From assembly GCF_040567655.1 (NCBI RefSeq), contig NZ_JBEXAC010000004.1, positions 1-64,000 on the forward strand: DNA of 64,000 nt, read 5' to 3'. Shown piece by piece: positions 1 to 8,278 of the stretch (the stretch's first letter is position 1; each line of letters opens with the position of its first letter). A program made the position numbers and the translations under genes. Under the pieces are notes generated by a model. That model was not told the origin of the DNA. It did not search any database and saw nothing but the letters and a program-made list of their open reading frames with translations. This stretch comes from Chitinophaga sp. H8 (GTDB taxonomy: Bacteria > Bacteroidota > Bacteroidia > Chitinophagales > Chitinophagaceae).

Positions 1-55
1 GAGCCGGAAAAGCCTGAATCCAATAAATTCAGGCCTATTTCGGCTCTTTTTATTT
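1..55 (+). terminator. nested hairpin terminator at the window edge
   Basis: GAGCCG (1-6) pairs with CGGCTC (41-46), and inside it GCCTGAAT (12-19) pairs with ATTCAGGC (27-34). A T-rich run follows (47-55). This is a rho-independent terminator for a plus-strand transcript coming from left of the window. The rest of the stretch up to 302 shows no gene or repeat. Confidence 0.8.
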
Positions 56-302
56 ATCTATTTGCGGATTTAAGGTATTCAATTGCTAATCTCAGATGCG
101 GTTAATGTTGCAAGTAGGCTAAATTTTAACTGTACGCCTCGTGAGAACTTTCTTGATCTGCCTGTAAGCGGCAAAAAGGTGGCTTTTTCCGAAAAAATGT
201 ATTCTACCAGTTTCGTGAGAATAAGATTGAACAAGTATGGTCAGTTATAGATAAAATGGCTATCGAAGCGCAACTTTAGTAAACAGACTAAAATGTATTT
301 GT

Positions 303-1496
303 TCAATAGTCGCTTATCCTTTTAATCATCTGTTGAAGGGTTTCTATCACAATCTCCTTATCCCTCGTTTCCGCTGAATAAGATTTGCTTCTCATGCTAT
401 CATACGATATATTTTCCTGGTAAGGGGTTGACAAGTAGGGAACAATATTTTTAAATACACTGTTTAGAGAACGTGCCATAACGATTTTCAGATCGTCTGC
501 TGCCCTTAATATCAGTGCCATTTGATCAACGGAAAGTATAGATAGGAGTTTGATCTTTTCTTTCTGAACAACTTCTTTCGGAGTTGCAACTCCCTTTATG
601 GGCACTATTGAATAATGTATTTGCTTTTCAAGGTAAAATACCTCCTGTGTAAACCAATTGGAAACCTGCTTATGCAAATCCGCATCTTTCCGATTAAATA
701 TTATACCTGGTTTTTTGTGGTATTGCTTAAACAGTTTGAGATAGAATAGGAGACTATCCATTTTTGCATCGGGTTGCTCAATATCATTAACATTCGTAGC
801 CAATCTTTCTGTTAAGTTATAGATATAAGTTTTGCTATTGAAGTTCATGTTAATAAGCAATTCATCCAGTTTGGAGTAAGCCGCATTACTATCCACAGGT
901 TCAAGCCGCTCCAATTCTAAACACAGGTCTTTTATATACAGTATTTCCTGAAAAATATAGGTGTGCTTGTCTGAAGGCTGATTGAGAAACTTTTCCAATT
1001 CTTGCCTCAATATTGTAAAGCTCGGTTGATAAGCCGCATACCCACGTAGCTTTTTATCAATTACTGACAGCCGCTTACTGAGTTCCTTTTTAACACCATT
1101 AAGATAAGTAGCAGGTACTCTTTCCTCTATGCTTAGGTAACTTGTAAATCTGTGCTCAATGAGAGTGAGCAGCTCGTCCAGGCAGGAGACAATGGTACTT
1201 AATACCTGTCTTATAGGGCCGTTATCTGCTATAAGCGCCATATCTTCCAATGCCTGATCCAGCAAAGTAATCAGGCTCGAATGATACTTCTTTATCAAGC
1301 ACTTGATTTTCGCTTCGTCATCAAGGGTGAATACAGTTGACTTAATGGCAGACTGAACCTTGTTTTTTTGAACGATTACCTGATCCTGGATCGTTGCTAC
1401 ATCATCCGTAATAGCAATACTTATTTTGGTTTTCACCGGATTTAATGTAACGGTAACCAAAGTATCCAGCCATTCTAATACATAACCTTCACACAT
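303..1496 (-). CDS. RteC-like / conjugative-element hypothetical protein
   Basis: A 397-residue, largely helical, probably cytosolic protein without signal peptide or membrane segments. The last 90 residues carry a pattern that I associate with the C-terminus of RteC, the regulator of CTnDOT-type conjugative transposons: a LSVDQMALILRAADD helix, then ENISYDSMRSKSY, then a final helix with ETLQQMIKRI. The N-terminal 300 residues are not recognised, and the protein is longer than the RteC proteins I recall. The start at 1496 fits a TAnnTTTG promoter 40 bases upstream. RteC relationship is inference from memory of the family; a generic element-borne protein of unknown role is the alternative. 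Confidence 0.6.
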   Translation of the reverse strand: MCEGYVLEWLDTLVTVTLNPVKTKISIAITDDVATIQDQVIVQKNKVQSAIKSTVFTLDDEAKIKCLIKKYHSSLITLLDQALEDMALIADNGPIRQVLSTIVSCLDELLTLIEHRFTSYLSIEERVPATYLNGVKKELSKRLSVIDKKLRGYAAYQPSFTILRQELEKFLNQPSDKHTYIFQEILYIKDLCLELERLEPVDSNAAYSKLDELLINMNFNSKTYIYNLTERLATNVNDIEQPDAKMDSLLFYLKLFKQYHKKPGIIFNRKDADLHKQVSNWFTQEVFYLEKQIHYSIVPIKGVATPKEVVQKEKIKLLSILSVDQMALILRAADDLKIVMARSLNSVFKNIVPYLSTPYQENISYDSMRSKSYSAETRDKEIVIETLQQMIKRISDY

Positions 1497-1516
1497 ACCC
1501 CTTTACTTTAGTTTTC

Positions 1517-1530
1517 GGCGACTATTCGCC
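1517..1530 (-). other. small hairpin in the 5' leader
   Basis: GGCGA (1517-1521) and TCGCC (1526-1530) form a five-base-pair stem with a four-base loop. It lies between the promoter box at 1536-1543 and the start codon at 1496, so it would be in the mRNA leader. Confidence 0.4.
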
Positions 1531-1535
1531 ATCAG

Positions 1536-1543
1536 CAAAGGTA
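1536..1543 (-). promoter_or_regulatory. Bacteroidota -7 box (TACCTTTG)
   Basis: On the minus strand this reads TACCTTTG, an exact match to the TAnnTTTG -7 consensus of Bacteroidota. It lies 39 bases before the start codon of the RteC-like gene. No convincing -33 TTTG is seen. Confidence 0.5.
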
Positions 1544-1621
1544 GGTCGGGCTACCACGGAAACCTATACGCTATTTCTACTATTCCCGTACTCAATTAAT
1601 AGTAAATCAGTTGTTTGTAGC

Positions 1622-3826
1622 TTATTTACTCAGTTTATTTATAAGCTCTACTTTATTGGAAACCTCAGCTTTCGCAAAAATGTTTTGGATATGCTTCGTT
1701 ACGGTCTTTTCTGAAATAAACAGCTCTTTTGCTATATCTCTATATGTTTTTCCTTTGACTATTAGCCGGGCTATTTCTATCTCCCTTGTTGTGAGGTGCA
1801 ACAACTTGCAATTCTGTTCAAACTTTGAAAGTGCAGGCTGAGCCATATTGTCAGTTTCCGGGCCTTTCCCTGCATTCAGGGCTGCAATGGATGTGCTAAT
1901 GATCGCCTGTTGCTGCCGTAGCATGTTATCAAGTACCGTTTCGATTTTCTGACTTAATTCCTCAAATGAAAATGGTTTAGAAATGAAGTCTATCGCCCCA
2001 AGCCTTAAACCCTTCAGACGGTCGGTAGGTGTAGATTTAGCGGTTAAAAAGATGATGGGTATATGGCTGTACTTATCCTGTTCAGAAAGCGTTTTTGCAA
2101 AAGCAAACCCATCCATTTTATCCATCATCACGTCAGACAAAATCAGATTTGGCGTTACAACCATTTCAAACAATTTCTTTAACGCTTCAGAGCCATTCCG
2201 TGCACAAAAAACATTGTAGGTAAGCCGGAGCTTATTGGAAAGGAAGTTCATCATCGCAATATTGTCCTCTACCAATAAGATCGTTCTCTTTTTCGCATCA
2301 TAATCTCCGTCGCTTACCTCACCGCGATTAAAACTATAATTTAGCTTGCTTAATTTATCTACAGCCTTTTCAATGGTATCTTTTTCAGTTGGCTCATATC
2401 GAGGTAAAGTAACCATGACTTTTGTGCCACGCCTCTGTGACGGATCGCTCTCTATACGGACCGTTCCGCCAATCCCTTCGACAACTTTTTTTACTATTGG
2501 CAGTCCAAGCCCCATGCCCTGGAGACTGGTATTTTTATATCCTATTTGGTAATATGGCTCAAAAATCTTCTTTTGCAAATCTTCAGGAATACCTACACCA
2601 GTGTCTGTAACAGAAAAAGATATTTCATTGTCCTCCACTGTCAATGAAATAAGCACTTCGCCATCGGGATCTGTGAACTTAATGGCATTCTCAATTATAT
2701 TATTTACTATGCGGTAAAGGGCATTGGGATCAGCTTTGACAAAAATGTTATCATCTATGCAGGTCGAACATTCGATATTATGCTTGACACAATAATGCTT
2801 GAACAAAGGGAGGCTATCTCTAAGAATACCGCTAAAATCAGAAATCTGATTATGCTTATAAGTATCTATTCCCTTTGAGAAGCGTTCAATATCAAAAAGG
2901 TTAATAACATCTGCCGTCAGTTTATCTACACCACCTTTGATGACATCCAATTCTTCAACAGTACCATATTTACTGATATACTCATCCAGATAATTTTTTA
3001 TCAGGGTGAGAGGCGTCTTTGTTTCATGAACAAGGTTGATAAAATTATTCGTTTTCTGTTCATTGATTTTTTCCAGTTCTTTAGTGCGTTTGTTTACCTC
3101 ATCTTTGAGATCAGCATTCCAGTTCCTTAGTCGTTGTTCGGATTCTATCAATTTTTCATGTTCATTTCTCAGCTCTGTAATATGCCTGCTTACCTGTAAA
3201 CCAAATAGGAGAAGAAACCCAATATTGGTAATCAATGCCTCTACCGCCTGCCCCAAATTGAAATAAGTAATTACGGGCAGGCCAACCCAGGGTGTTATAC
3301 TAAAGAGTAATACAACTAATTCCTGCCGGGCCTCTATGGTGGAGAAGTCGTTGTTGTATTTAAACCGGATTGCCTTCGTTAACGAGATGATTACCCAAAC
3401 TGCATATAGTACCGGAAGTATCAGCAGGTTTTGTGCATCTTTTAAATCCCCGGTGAACCAAAAGACCATAACGAACAAGCAATACGGTAAAATCAGGAAA
3501 AGATACACGCCTCTGTAAGCATGAAATTTTAATTTCGTTAAGCCGAATGCTTTATATACATAGTATGGAAAATAACAGGGAGTAATAAAGCCAGTCGCAT
3601 ATGCTATTATATTCTGCAAAAAATTGGAGCCAGGCAATTTCGGATCAGGTAGTAATCCGCCTGTGACGTTGTAGGTAAGTAACAAAAAAATGAGAACAAG
3701 ATTTAACGTAGCGTTCTTATCATCAGGCCGTGCTAAGCGAAATATCCCCAGGTAGAAAAAGATAACTATTTCTATGCTCACAAAAATAAATGTGACAATG
3801 TGCATTTGCGTTCCAAATACTAACAT
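1622..3826 (-). CDS. hybrid sensor histidine kinase / response regulator with LuxR output
   Basis: A 734-residue one-protein phosphorelay. Residues 1-210 hold about seven hydrophobic segments, a membrane sensor of the 7TM kind. A coiled linker leads to a HisKA domain with phospho-accepting H267 (NLVHETKTPL), then an HATPase_c domain with the N and G boxes (NNIIENAIKF, DTGVGIP, GMGLGLPIV). A receiver follows with acceptor D565 (LILSDVMMDKMDG) and the conserved Lys in the SKPF motif. The C-terminus is a LuxR/GerE helix-turn-helix (LTTREIEIARLIVKGKTYRD). It therefore senses at the inner membrane and binds DNA itself. It sits downstream of the metal-ATPase gene on the same strand, so a metal or envelope-stress signal is plausible but not shown. 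Confidence 0.9.
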   Translation of the reverse strand: MLVFGTQMHIVTFIFVSIEIVIFFYLGIFRLARPDDKNATLNLVLIFLLLTYNVTGGLLPDPKLPGSNFLQNIIAYATGFITPCYFPYYVYKAFGLTKLKFHAYRGVYLFLILPYCLFVMVFWFTGDLKDAQNLLILPVLYAVWVIISLTKAIRFKYNNDFSTIEARQELVVLLFSITPWVGLPVITYFNLGQAVEALITNIGFLLLFGLQVSRHITELRNEHEKLIESEQRLRNWNADLKDEVNKRTKELEKINEQKTNNFINLVHETKTPLTLIKNYLDEYISKYGTVEELDVIKGGVDKLTADVINLFDIERFSKGIDTYKHNQISDFSGILRDSLPLFKHYCVKHNIECSTCIDDNIFVKADPNALYRIVNNIIENAIKFTDPDGEVLISLTVEDNEISFSVTDTGVGIPEDLQKKIFEPYYQIGYKNTSLQGMGLGLPIVKKVVEGIGGTVRIESDPSQRRGTKVMVTLPRYEPTEKDTIEKAVDKLSKLNYSFNRGEVSDGDYDAKKRTILLVEDNIAMMNFLSNKLRLTYNVFCARNGSEALKKLFEMVVTPNLILSDVMMDKMDGFAFAKTLSEQDKYSHIPIIFLTAKSTPTDRLKGLRLGAIDFISKPFSFEELSQKIETVLDNMLRQQQAIISTSIAALNAGKGPETDNMAQPALSKFEQNCKLLHLTTREIEIARLIVKGKTYRDIAKELFISEKTVTKHIQNIFAKAEVSNKVELINKLSK

Positions 3827-3832
3827 TGCCTA

Positions 3833-4408
3833 TTATTTTACATTCCTCTTGAAAAAATACAAATGGTATGTCAAATCTTGTTCGTTGTAAACTTCAAAGC
3901 CGAACTTGTCGTACCAGGGCAAATTCTTAACCGTTGAAGTTTCCAAATAAATAGGTCTGTTATTACTATTACTGTAATCAATAATTTCCTGAAGTAGTTT
4001 ACTGCCGATTCCACCGCCTTGTGCATCAGGATCAACGCCGATGAACCATAGATAGGCCATCTGTACTTTAGGCTGAATGCTGCTTATGAGCTTTTCTCTT
4101 TTTACAGTCTTACTTATATTACCTAAGCCTACTGCTTTTAGGATAAGTTTTATATCCAGCAATGTTGATTTTAAGGTAGCTTTCTTTTTATCGGGATATA
4201 CGATGAGTGCGCAGGCTTTATTGTCATCTGAAATAAATACATCACCAAAAGCGGTACAGACTTCAAAAGAATAATCCATTAACGCCCTTATTCTTTTTTC
4301 TCTTTCAGCGTCTTGCTTAATTATATAGTTGACGCTTAAATTTGTGTCAAAAGACTTGGTGAGTATATCCACCACCAAAGCCTTATCATTTCGTTGTGCC
4401 TTTTTCAT
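3833..4408 (-). CDS. GNAT family N-acetyltransferase
   Basis: A 191-residue cytosolic acetyltransferase of the GNAT fold. The acetyl-CoA binding signature is visible as WFIGVDPDAQGGGIGSKLL (motif A, Q-x-x-G-x-G), followed by IYLETSTVKNLPWYDKFGFE, the usual motif B region with the tyrosine before the substrate-facing strand. It would transfer an acetyl group from acetyl-CoA to an amine; the substrate cannot be read from sequence. It is only six bases from the hybrid kinase gene and 48 bases from the ATPase gene, so the three are probably cotranscribed. Confidence 0.85.
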   Translation of the reverse strand: MKKAQRNDKALVVDILTKSFDTNLSVNYIIKQDAEREKRIRALMDYSFEVCTAFGDVFISDDNKACALIVYPDKKKATLKSTLLDIKLILKAVGLGNISKTVKREKLISSIQPKVQMAYLWFIGVDPDAQGGGIGSKLLQEIIDYSNSNNRPIYLETSTVKNLPWYDKFGFEVYNEQDLTYHLYFFKRNVK

Positions 4409-4456
4409 AGCTTGGATGTTTTATGAATAATAATGCTTCACTCGTTTATTAATACC

Positions 4457-6967
4457 TTATTTCTCCTGCTTATATACCAATAGTCGCAGCGCATTAAATA
4501 CAACCAATAAGGTTGAGCCTTCATGAGCAAAAATGGCAGGGCCAATAGATGCTATTCCCAATATTGTTAACGGTATTAATGCTGCAACTACTCCTAAGCT
4601 GACTATCAAATTCTGCTTGATAATACTTTTGGCCTTCCGGCTCAACCCTATGGCAAATGGCAGTAATTCCAATTTATCTCCCATCAGGGCAATATCTGCC
4701 GTTTCCAAAGCAACATCTGACCCGGCTGCGCCCATTGCAATTCCCACTGTGCTGTTTGCCATTGCCGGAGCATCGTTTACACCATCGCCAACCATCGCCA
4801 CCCGCTTCTCATCAACACGGAGTTTTTTAATAGCTTCTACCTTCTGTTCCGGTAAAAGGCCACCCCAGGCATCGGTAATACCTATCTCCTGTGCAACTGC
4901 CTCAGCCACTTTTTGATTATCCCCCGTTAACATGATCATCCGGCGTATGCCTATACCTTTCAATGCCTGTAACGAAGCCTTCGCCTCCTTTCTTGGTGTG
5001 TCCATTACAGCGACGATACCAATGTATTCACTGCCTTTTCTTGCAAGCATGGAAGTATTGCCTTTGCCTTCCAATTCCCGAACCTTTTTTACGATTTCCT
5101 CTGAAGGATGGTTACCATCTAATGATTCAAACAAAGCCAGGTTACCCATTAATACTGTTTCGCCATTCAGTTGCGCTTCAATGCCTTTACCTAAAACAGC
5201 TTTCATATTGGTTGCAGAAGGAATTTGATCATCTTTCAATCTTTCTTTGCCATCTCTCACAATTGCTTTGGCAATAGGGTGGTCGCTTAGCTGTTCTACA
5301 GCTACCACTATTTTCAAAAGTTCAGTTTCATCAATATTTGACAGAGAGACTACTTCTGTTAATTTTGGCTTTCCTTCTGTAAGTGTGCCGGTTTTGTCGA
5401 AAGCTAATGCTGTCAATGTGCCGAGATCCTCTAACGGTTTTCCTCCTTTTATCAGCACTCCGGCTTTTGCAGCCCTGGCCACACCACTAAGAACAGCACT
5501 TGGCGTAGAAATAGCTAATGCACACGGAGATGCCGCCACTAATACAGACATTGCCCTGTAAAAACTTTTGCTAAATGGCTCATCAATCACCAAAAAAGAA
5601 AAACAGAGAAGAGCTGCCAGTATAAGAATAGCCGGAACAAAATATTTTTCAAACTTGTCTGTGAACTGTTGTGTTGGCGATTTTTGCGTTTGTGCCTCAT
5701 TTACCATCTTTACAAGACGGGACAGGGTGGAATCACTCGCTTCCTTAATAACTTTAATTTCGAGAGAATCATTTCCATTAATCGTACCTGCAAAGACCCT
5801 GAATTTCGCATCTAATTTGGCTGCTTCATCCATATTGAAATTGCTATCTGCAATCGCTTCTTTATCAACCGGAATACTTTCACCTGTTATTGGAGCTTGA
5901 TTTACACTGCTTGTTCCCTTAACAACAATACCGTCTGCGGAAATTTTCGTGTTAGGGCGCACCAGAATTACATCACCTTTTTTCAATTCCTCGATTTTAA
6001 CTTCTTTTGTCTGGTCACCTTGTTTTAACAAGGCAGTTTTAGGAGCAAGGTCAGTTAATGCAGCAATAGATTTGCGGGCTTTCTCCATTGCAAAATGTTC
6101 TAAGGCATGGCCTAAGCTGAATAGAAACAGTAATAAAGCCCCTTCGGCCCAATTCCCTAATATTGCTGCACCGATGGCAGCTACCAGCATCAGAAAATCA
6201 ATCTCAAACCCACCTTTGCTGATTGTCTGTATAGCTTCTTTGGTAGTATAAAAACCACCAAAGAAATATGCGCCGATATAAAAGCAAATCGGAACAATTT
6301 CCGAAATGCCAGCGATGTAAGAAATACCGAAGCCAGCGCCTAAAAACACTCCACAAAGAATGCTGAAGATCAATTCTGTATTTTTCCCGAAAATACCGCC
6401 GTGGGAATGCGCCCCATCTTCATCATGCCCCCCATCTTCATGAGAATGGTCGTGTTCACCGTCTTTATGCTCGTGCTGCGAAAGTTTAACGACTTTGGAT
6501 TGAGAAGGCTTATCGCTTTCAGCAACCTTCAACCCCTCTTTGGTTAGTAAACGGAAGATAGCGTCCTTATCAATGAGTTGCGTGTCAAACTCGATCATTA
6601 CTACACCACTTGCAGAAGCGGAGACAGCGAGTATCCCTTTTGTCTTATTAAGTAATGTTTCGATTGACCTGGTTTGACGCTGATGCCTTATACCATCCAC
6701 CTCAACTAAAAGATGATGGTATCTGCTTGTTATGTTAGCTCCGGCTTGTTGAGCTAACTTTTGAATTTTCTCTATTGTAATACTTTCCGGATCGTAGTGA
6801 AAGCATAATTGAGCTTGTGAAGCATCGGTTTTATTCACAATATGAACTTCTTCAATTCCGTGCCTTCCGTTCAATTCACTGATAATTCGTTGAACACATT
6901 CGTCTTTCTCATCTGGAATATCAGGTAGTACCACATCCAGATTAATTTTAGTTTTCTCCATAATCAA
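4457..6967 (-). CDS. P1B-4 type heavy-metal P-type ATPase (Co/Zn/Cd class)
   Basis: An 836-residue inner-membrane metal exporter. The membrane metal site is S480-P481-C482 rather than CPC, and the last membrane segment carries H815-E-G-S-T. Together these define the P1B-4 subgroup (CoaT/CzcP/PfeT-like: Co, Zn, Cd or Fe(II)). The phosphorylated aspartate is D524 in DKTGTLTEGKP, and the hinge MVGDGVNDAPAMA is intact. The N-terminus is unusual: about 150 residues that look like two ferredoxin-like HMA folds without any CxxC, then a His/Asp-rich stretch (near residues 165-195) likely to bind metal. It lies downstream of the Czc pump genes, 33 bases from czcB, so it would act together with the efflux pump. 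Substrate is inferred from class only. Confidence 0.9.
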   Translation of the reverse strand: MIMEKTKINLDVVLPDIPDEKDECVQRIISELNGRHGIEEVHIVNKTDASQAQLCFHYDPESITIEKIQKLAQQAGANITSRYHHLLVEVDGIRHQRQTRSIETLLNKTKGILAVSASASGVVMIEFDTQLIDKDAIFRLLTKEGLKVAESDKPSQSKVVKLSQHEHKDGEHDHSHEDGGHDEDGAHSHGGIFGKNTELIFSILCGVFLGAGFGISYIAGISEIVPICFYIGAYFFGGFYTTKEAIQTISKGGFEIDFLMLVAAIGAAILGNWAEGALLLFLFSLGHALEHFAMEKARKSIAALTDLAPKTALLKQGDQTKEVKIEELKKGDVILVRPNTKISADGIVVKGTSSVNQAPITGESIPVDKEAIADSNFNMDEAAKLDAKFRVFAGTINGNDSLEIKVIKEASDSTLSRLVKMVNEAQTQKSPTQQFTDKFEKYFVPAILILAALLCFSFLVIDEPFSKSFYRAMSVLVAASPCALAISTPSAVLSGVARAAKAGVLIKGGKPLEDLGTLTALAFDKTGTLTEGKPKLTEVVSLSNIDETELLKIVVAVEQLSDHPIAKAIVRDGKERLKDDQIPSATNMKAVLGKGIEAQLNGETVLMGNLALFESLDGNHPSEEIVKKVRELEGKGNTSMLARKGSEYIGIVAVMDTPRKEAKASLQALKGIGIRRMIMLTGDNQKVAEAVAQEIGITDAWGGLLPEQKVEAIKKLRVDEKRVAMVGDGVNDAPAMANSTVGIAMGAAGSDVALETADIALMGDKLELLPFAIGLSRKAKSIIKQNLIVSLGVVAALIPLTILGIASIGPAIFAHEGSTLLVVFNALRLLVYKQEK

Positions 6968-7000
6968 CTATTTTTAAATTTTTTCAAAGCTGGTTCATAT

Positions 7001-8272
7001 TTAATGTTCATGCCCACCTGTATTGCTCAATTTGGCATTGATAAAGAAGGCTCCCTTACTAACAATTTTTGCATTGGCTGGTATCTCAGTGACTGGCGTA
7101 ATAGCAGTATAACCCAGTTCTGACACACCTTTCATTACCTCAATCTTTTCAAAGTTTTGCTGGTTTTTATGTTCCTGATTTTCGCCTCCTTTTTCCTCGT
7201 GATTTTCTTCCTTATGTTCTTTGGCTTCCTTATCGGTCAGAATGAAAATGTAAAATTTGCCATCGGCTTCTACAATTGCATCGTTAGGAACCGCTGGTGT
7301 TACTACATCATCTATACTCACTAAAGCGGTTATATTCATTCCATCTATCAATCCTGCTTTATTACCTACAACAGTGCAGTGTACAGCAACTGTTTTACTT
7401 TCGTTTTCAAATGATGAACCTATATTAAAAACCTTCGCCGTATAGCTCACTTTGGGGTTATTGGTAAGTGTGAAGTACACGGTTTGCCCTACGGTTATAT
7501 TTGGCAAATCTTTTTCAAACACCTGCAAATCCAGGTGCAATAGGCCGTTATCAACAATTTCCACTACCGGCGAAGAAACATCCACGTAACTGCCAATCTT
7601 GGCAAATTCATTACTTACCGTGCCGCTTATTGGGCTTGTGACCACCAAAGCAGATCTCAGATTGGAGGCAGTGATGTTATTGGGATTAATGCCCATCATG
7701 CGTATTTGCTGCTGTAAAGAGGCTTTCCTGGCTCTGAGTGAGGTAAGTTCGGCAGTAGCACTTTGCAGGTTTTTCAAAGCACCGGCATTGCCTTCGTTCA
7801 GTTCCTTCTGTCGTTGCACTTCTTGCTCTGCCAACGTTATCCTGCTCCCAATAGTCAGGTATTCCTCCTGCAACTGGACGAACTGCGGATTTTCAATTGT
7901 TGCAATTACCTGTCCTTTCCGAACGTAGTTGCCTAACTGGACACTCAATGATTTAACTACACCCCCATACGATGATGTTGCGTTAGCTTTTCTATTGTTA
8001 GGAACTCTTAGTGCACCATTTACTTTAATAGTAGCAGCAAGATTTTTACGTTCAATATTCCCCAACACAATTCCTGCAGCTTGCATTTGTTCCTGGGTGA
8101 GTGAAGCGATAGTAGATGATTGCTCATCGCCATGATCTTCTGTTGCAGATTCTGCTCCCTTTGTTTCTTCGGTTCCATGGTCATGACCATCGCCCTCTTT
8201 GTGTTTACCGCCACAGCTATTCAGTAGTGTAATAGCAACTATGGCAAAAACTATTTTATTTATGATTCTCAT
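7001..8272 (-). CDS. czcB: RND efflux periplasmic adaptor, CzcB/CusB-like
   Basis: A 423-residue membrane-fusion protein joining the inner-membrane RND pump to the outer-membrane channel. It begins with a lipoprotein signal (MRIINKIVFAIVAITLLNSC, lipobox cysteine at 20) and a His/Glu-rich stretch directly after it (GKHKEGDGHDHGTEE) suited to metal capture. The lipoyl/barrel-sandwich halves are seen around GGVVKSLSVQLGNYVRKGQ and VVTSPISGTVSN, with a coiled-coil hairpin between (residues about 130-190). A second His/Glu-rich stretch lies near residue 355. Six bases separate it from the upstream pump gene, so the two are one operon. Confidence 0.92.
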   Translation of the reverse strand: MRIINKIVFAIVAITLLNSCGGKHKEGDGHDHGTEETKGAESATEDHGDEQSSTIASLTQEQMQAAGIVLGNIERKNLAATIKVNGALRVPNNRKANATSSYGGVVKSLSVQLGNYVRKGQVIATIENPQFVQLQEEYLTIGSRITLAEQEVQRQKELNEGNAGALKNLQSATAELTSLRARKASLQQQIRMMGINPNNITASNLRSALVVTSPISGTVSNEFAKIGSYVDVSSPVVEIVDNGLLHLDLQVFEKDLPNITVGQTVYFTLTNNPKVSYTAKVFNIGSSFENESKTVAVHCTVVGNKAGLIDGMNITALVSIDDVVTPAVPNDAIVEADGKFYIFILTDKEAKEHKEENHEEKGGENQEHKNQQNFEKIEVMKGVSELGYTAITPVTEIPANAKIVSKGAFFINAKLSNTGGHEH

Positions 8273-8278
8273 TTTATC

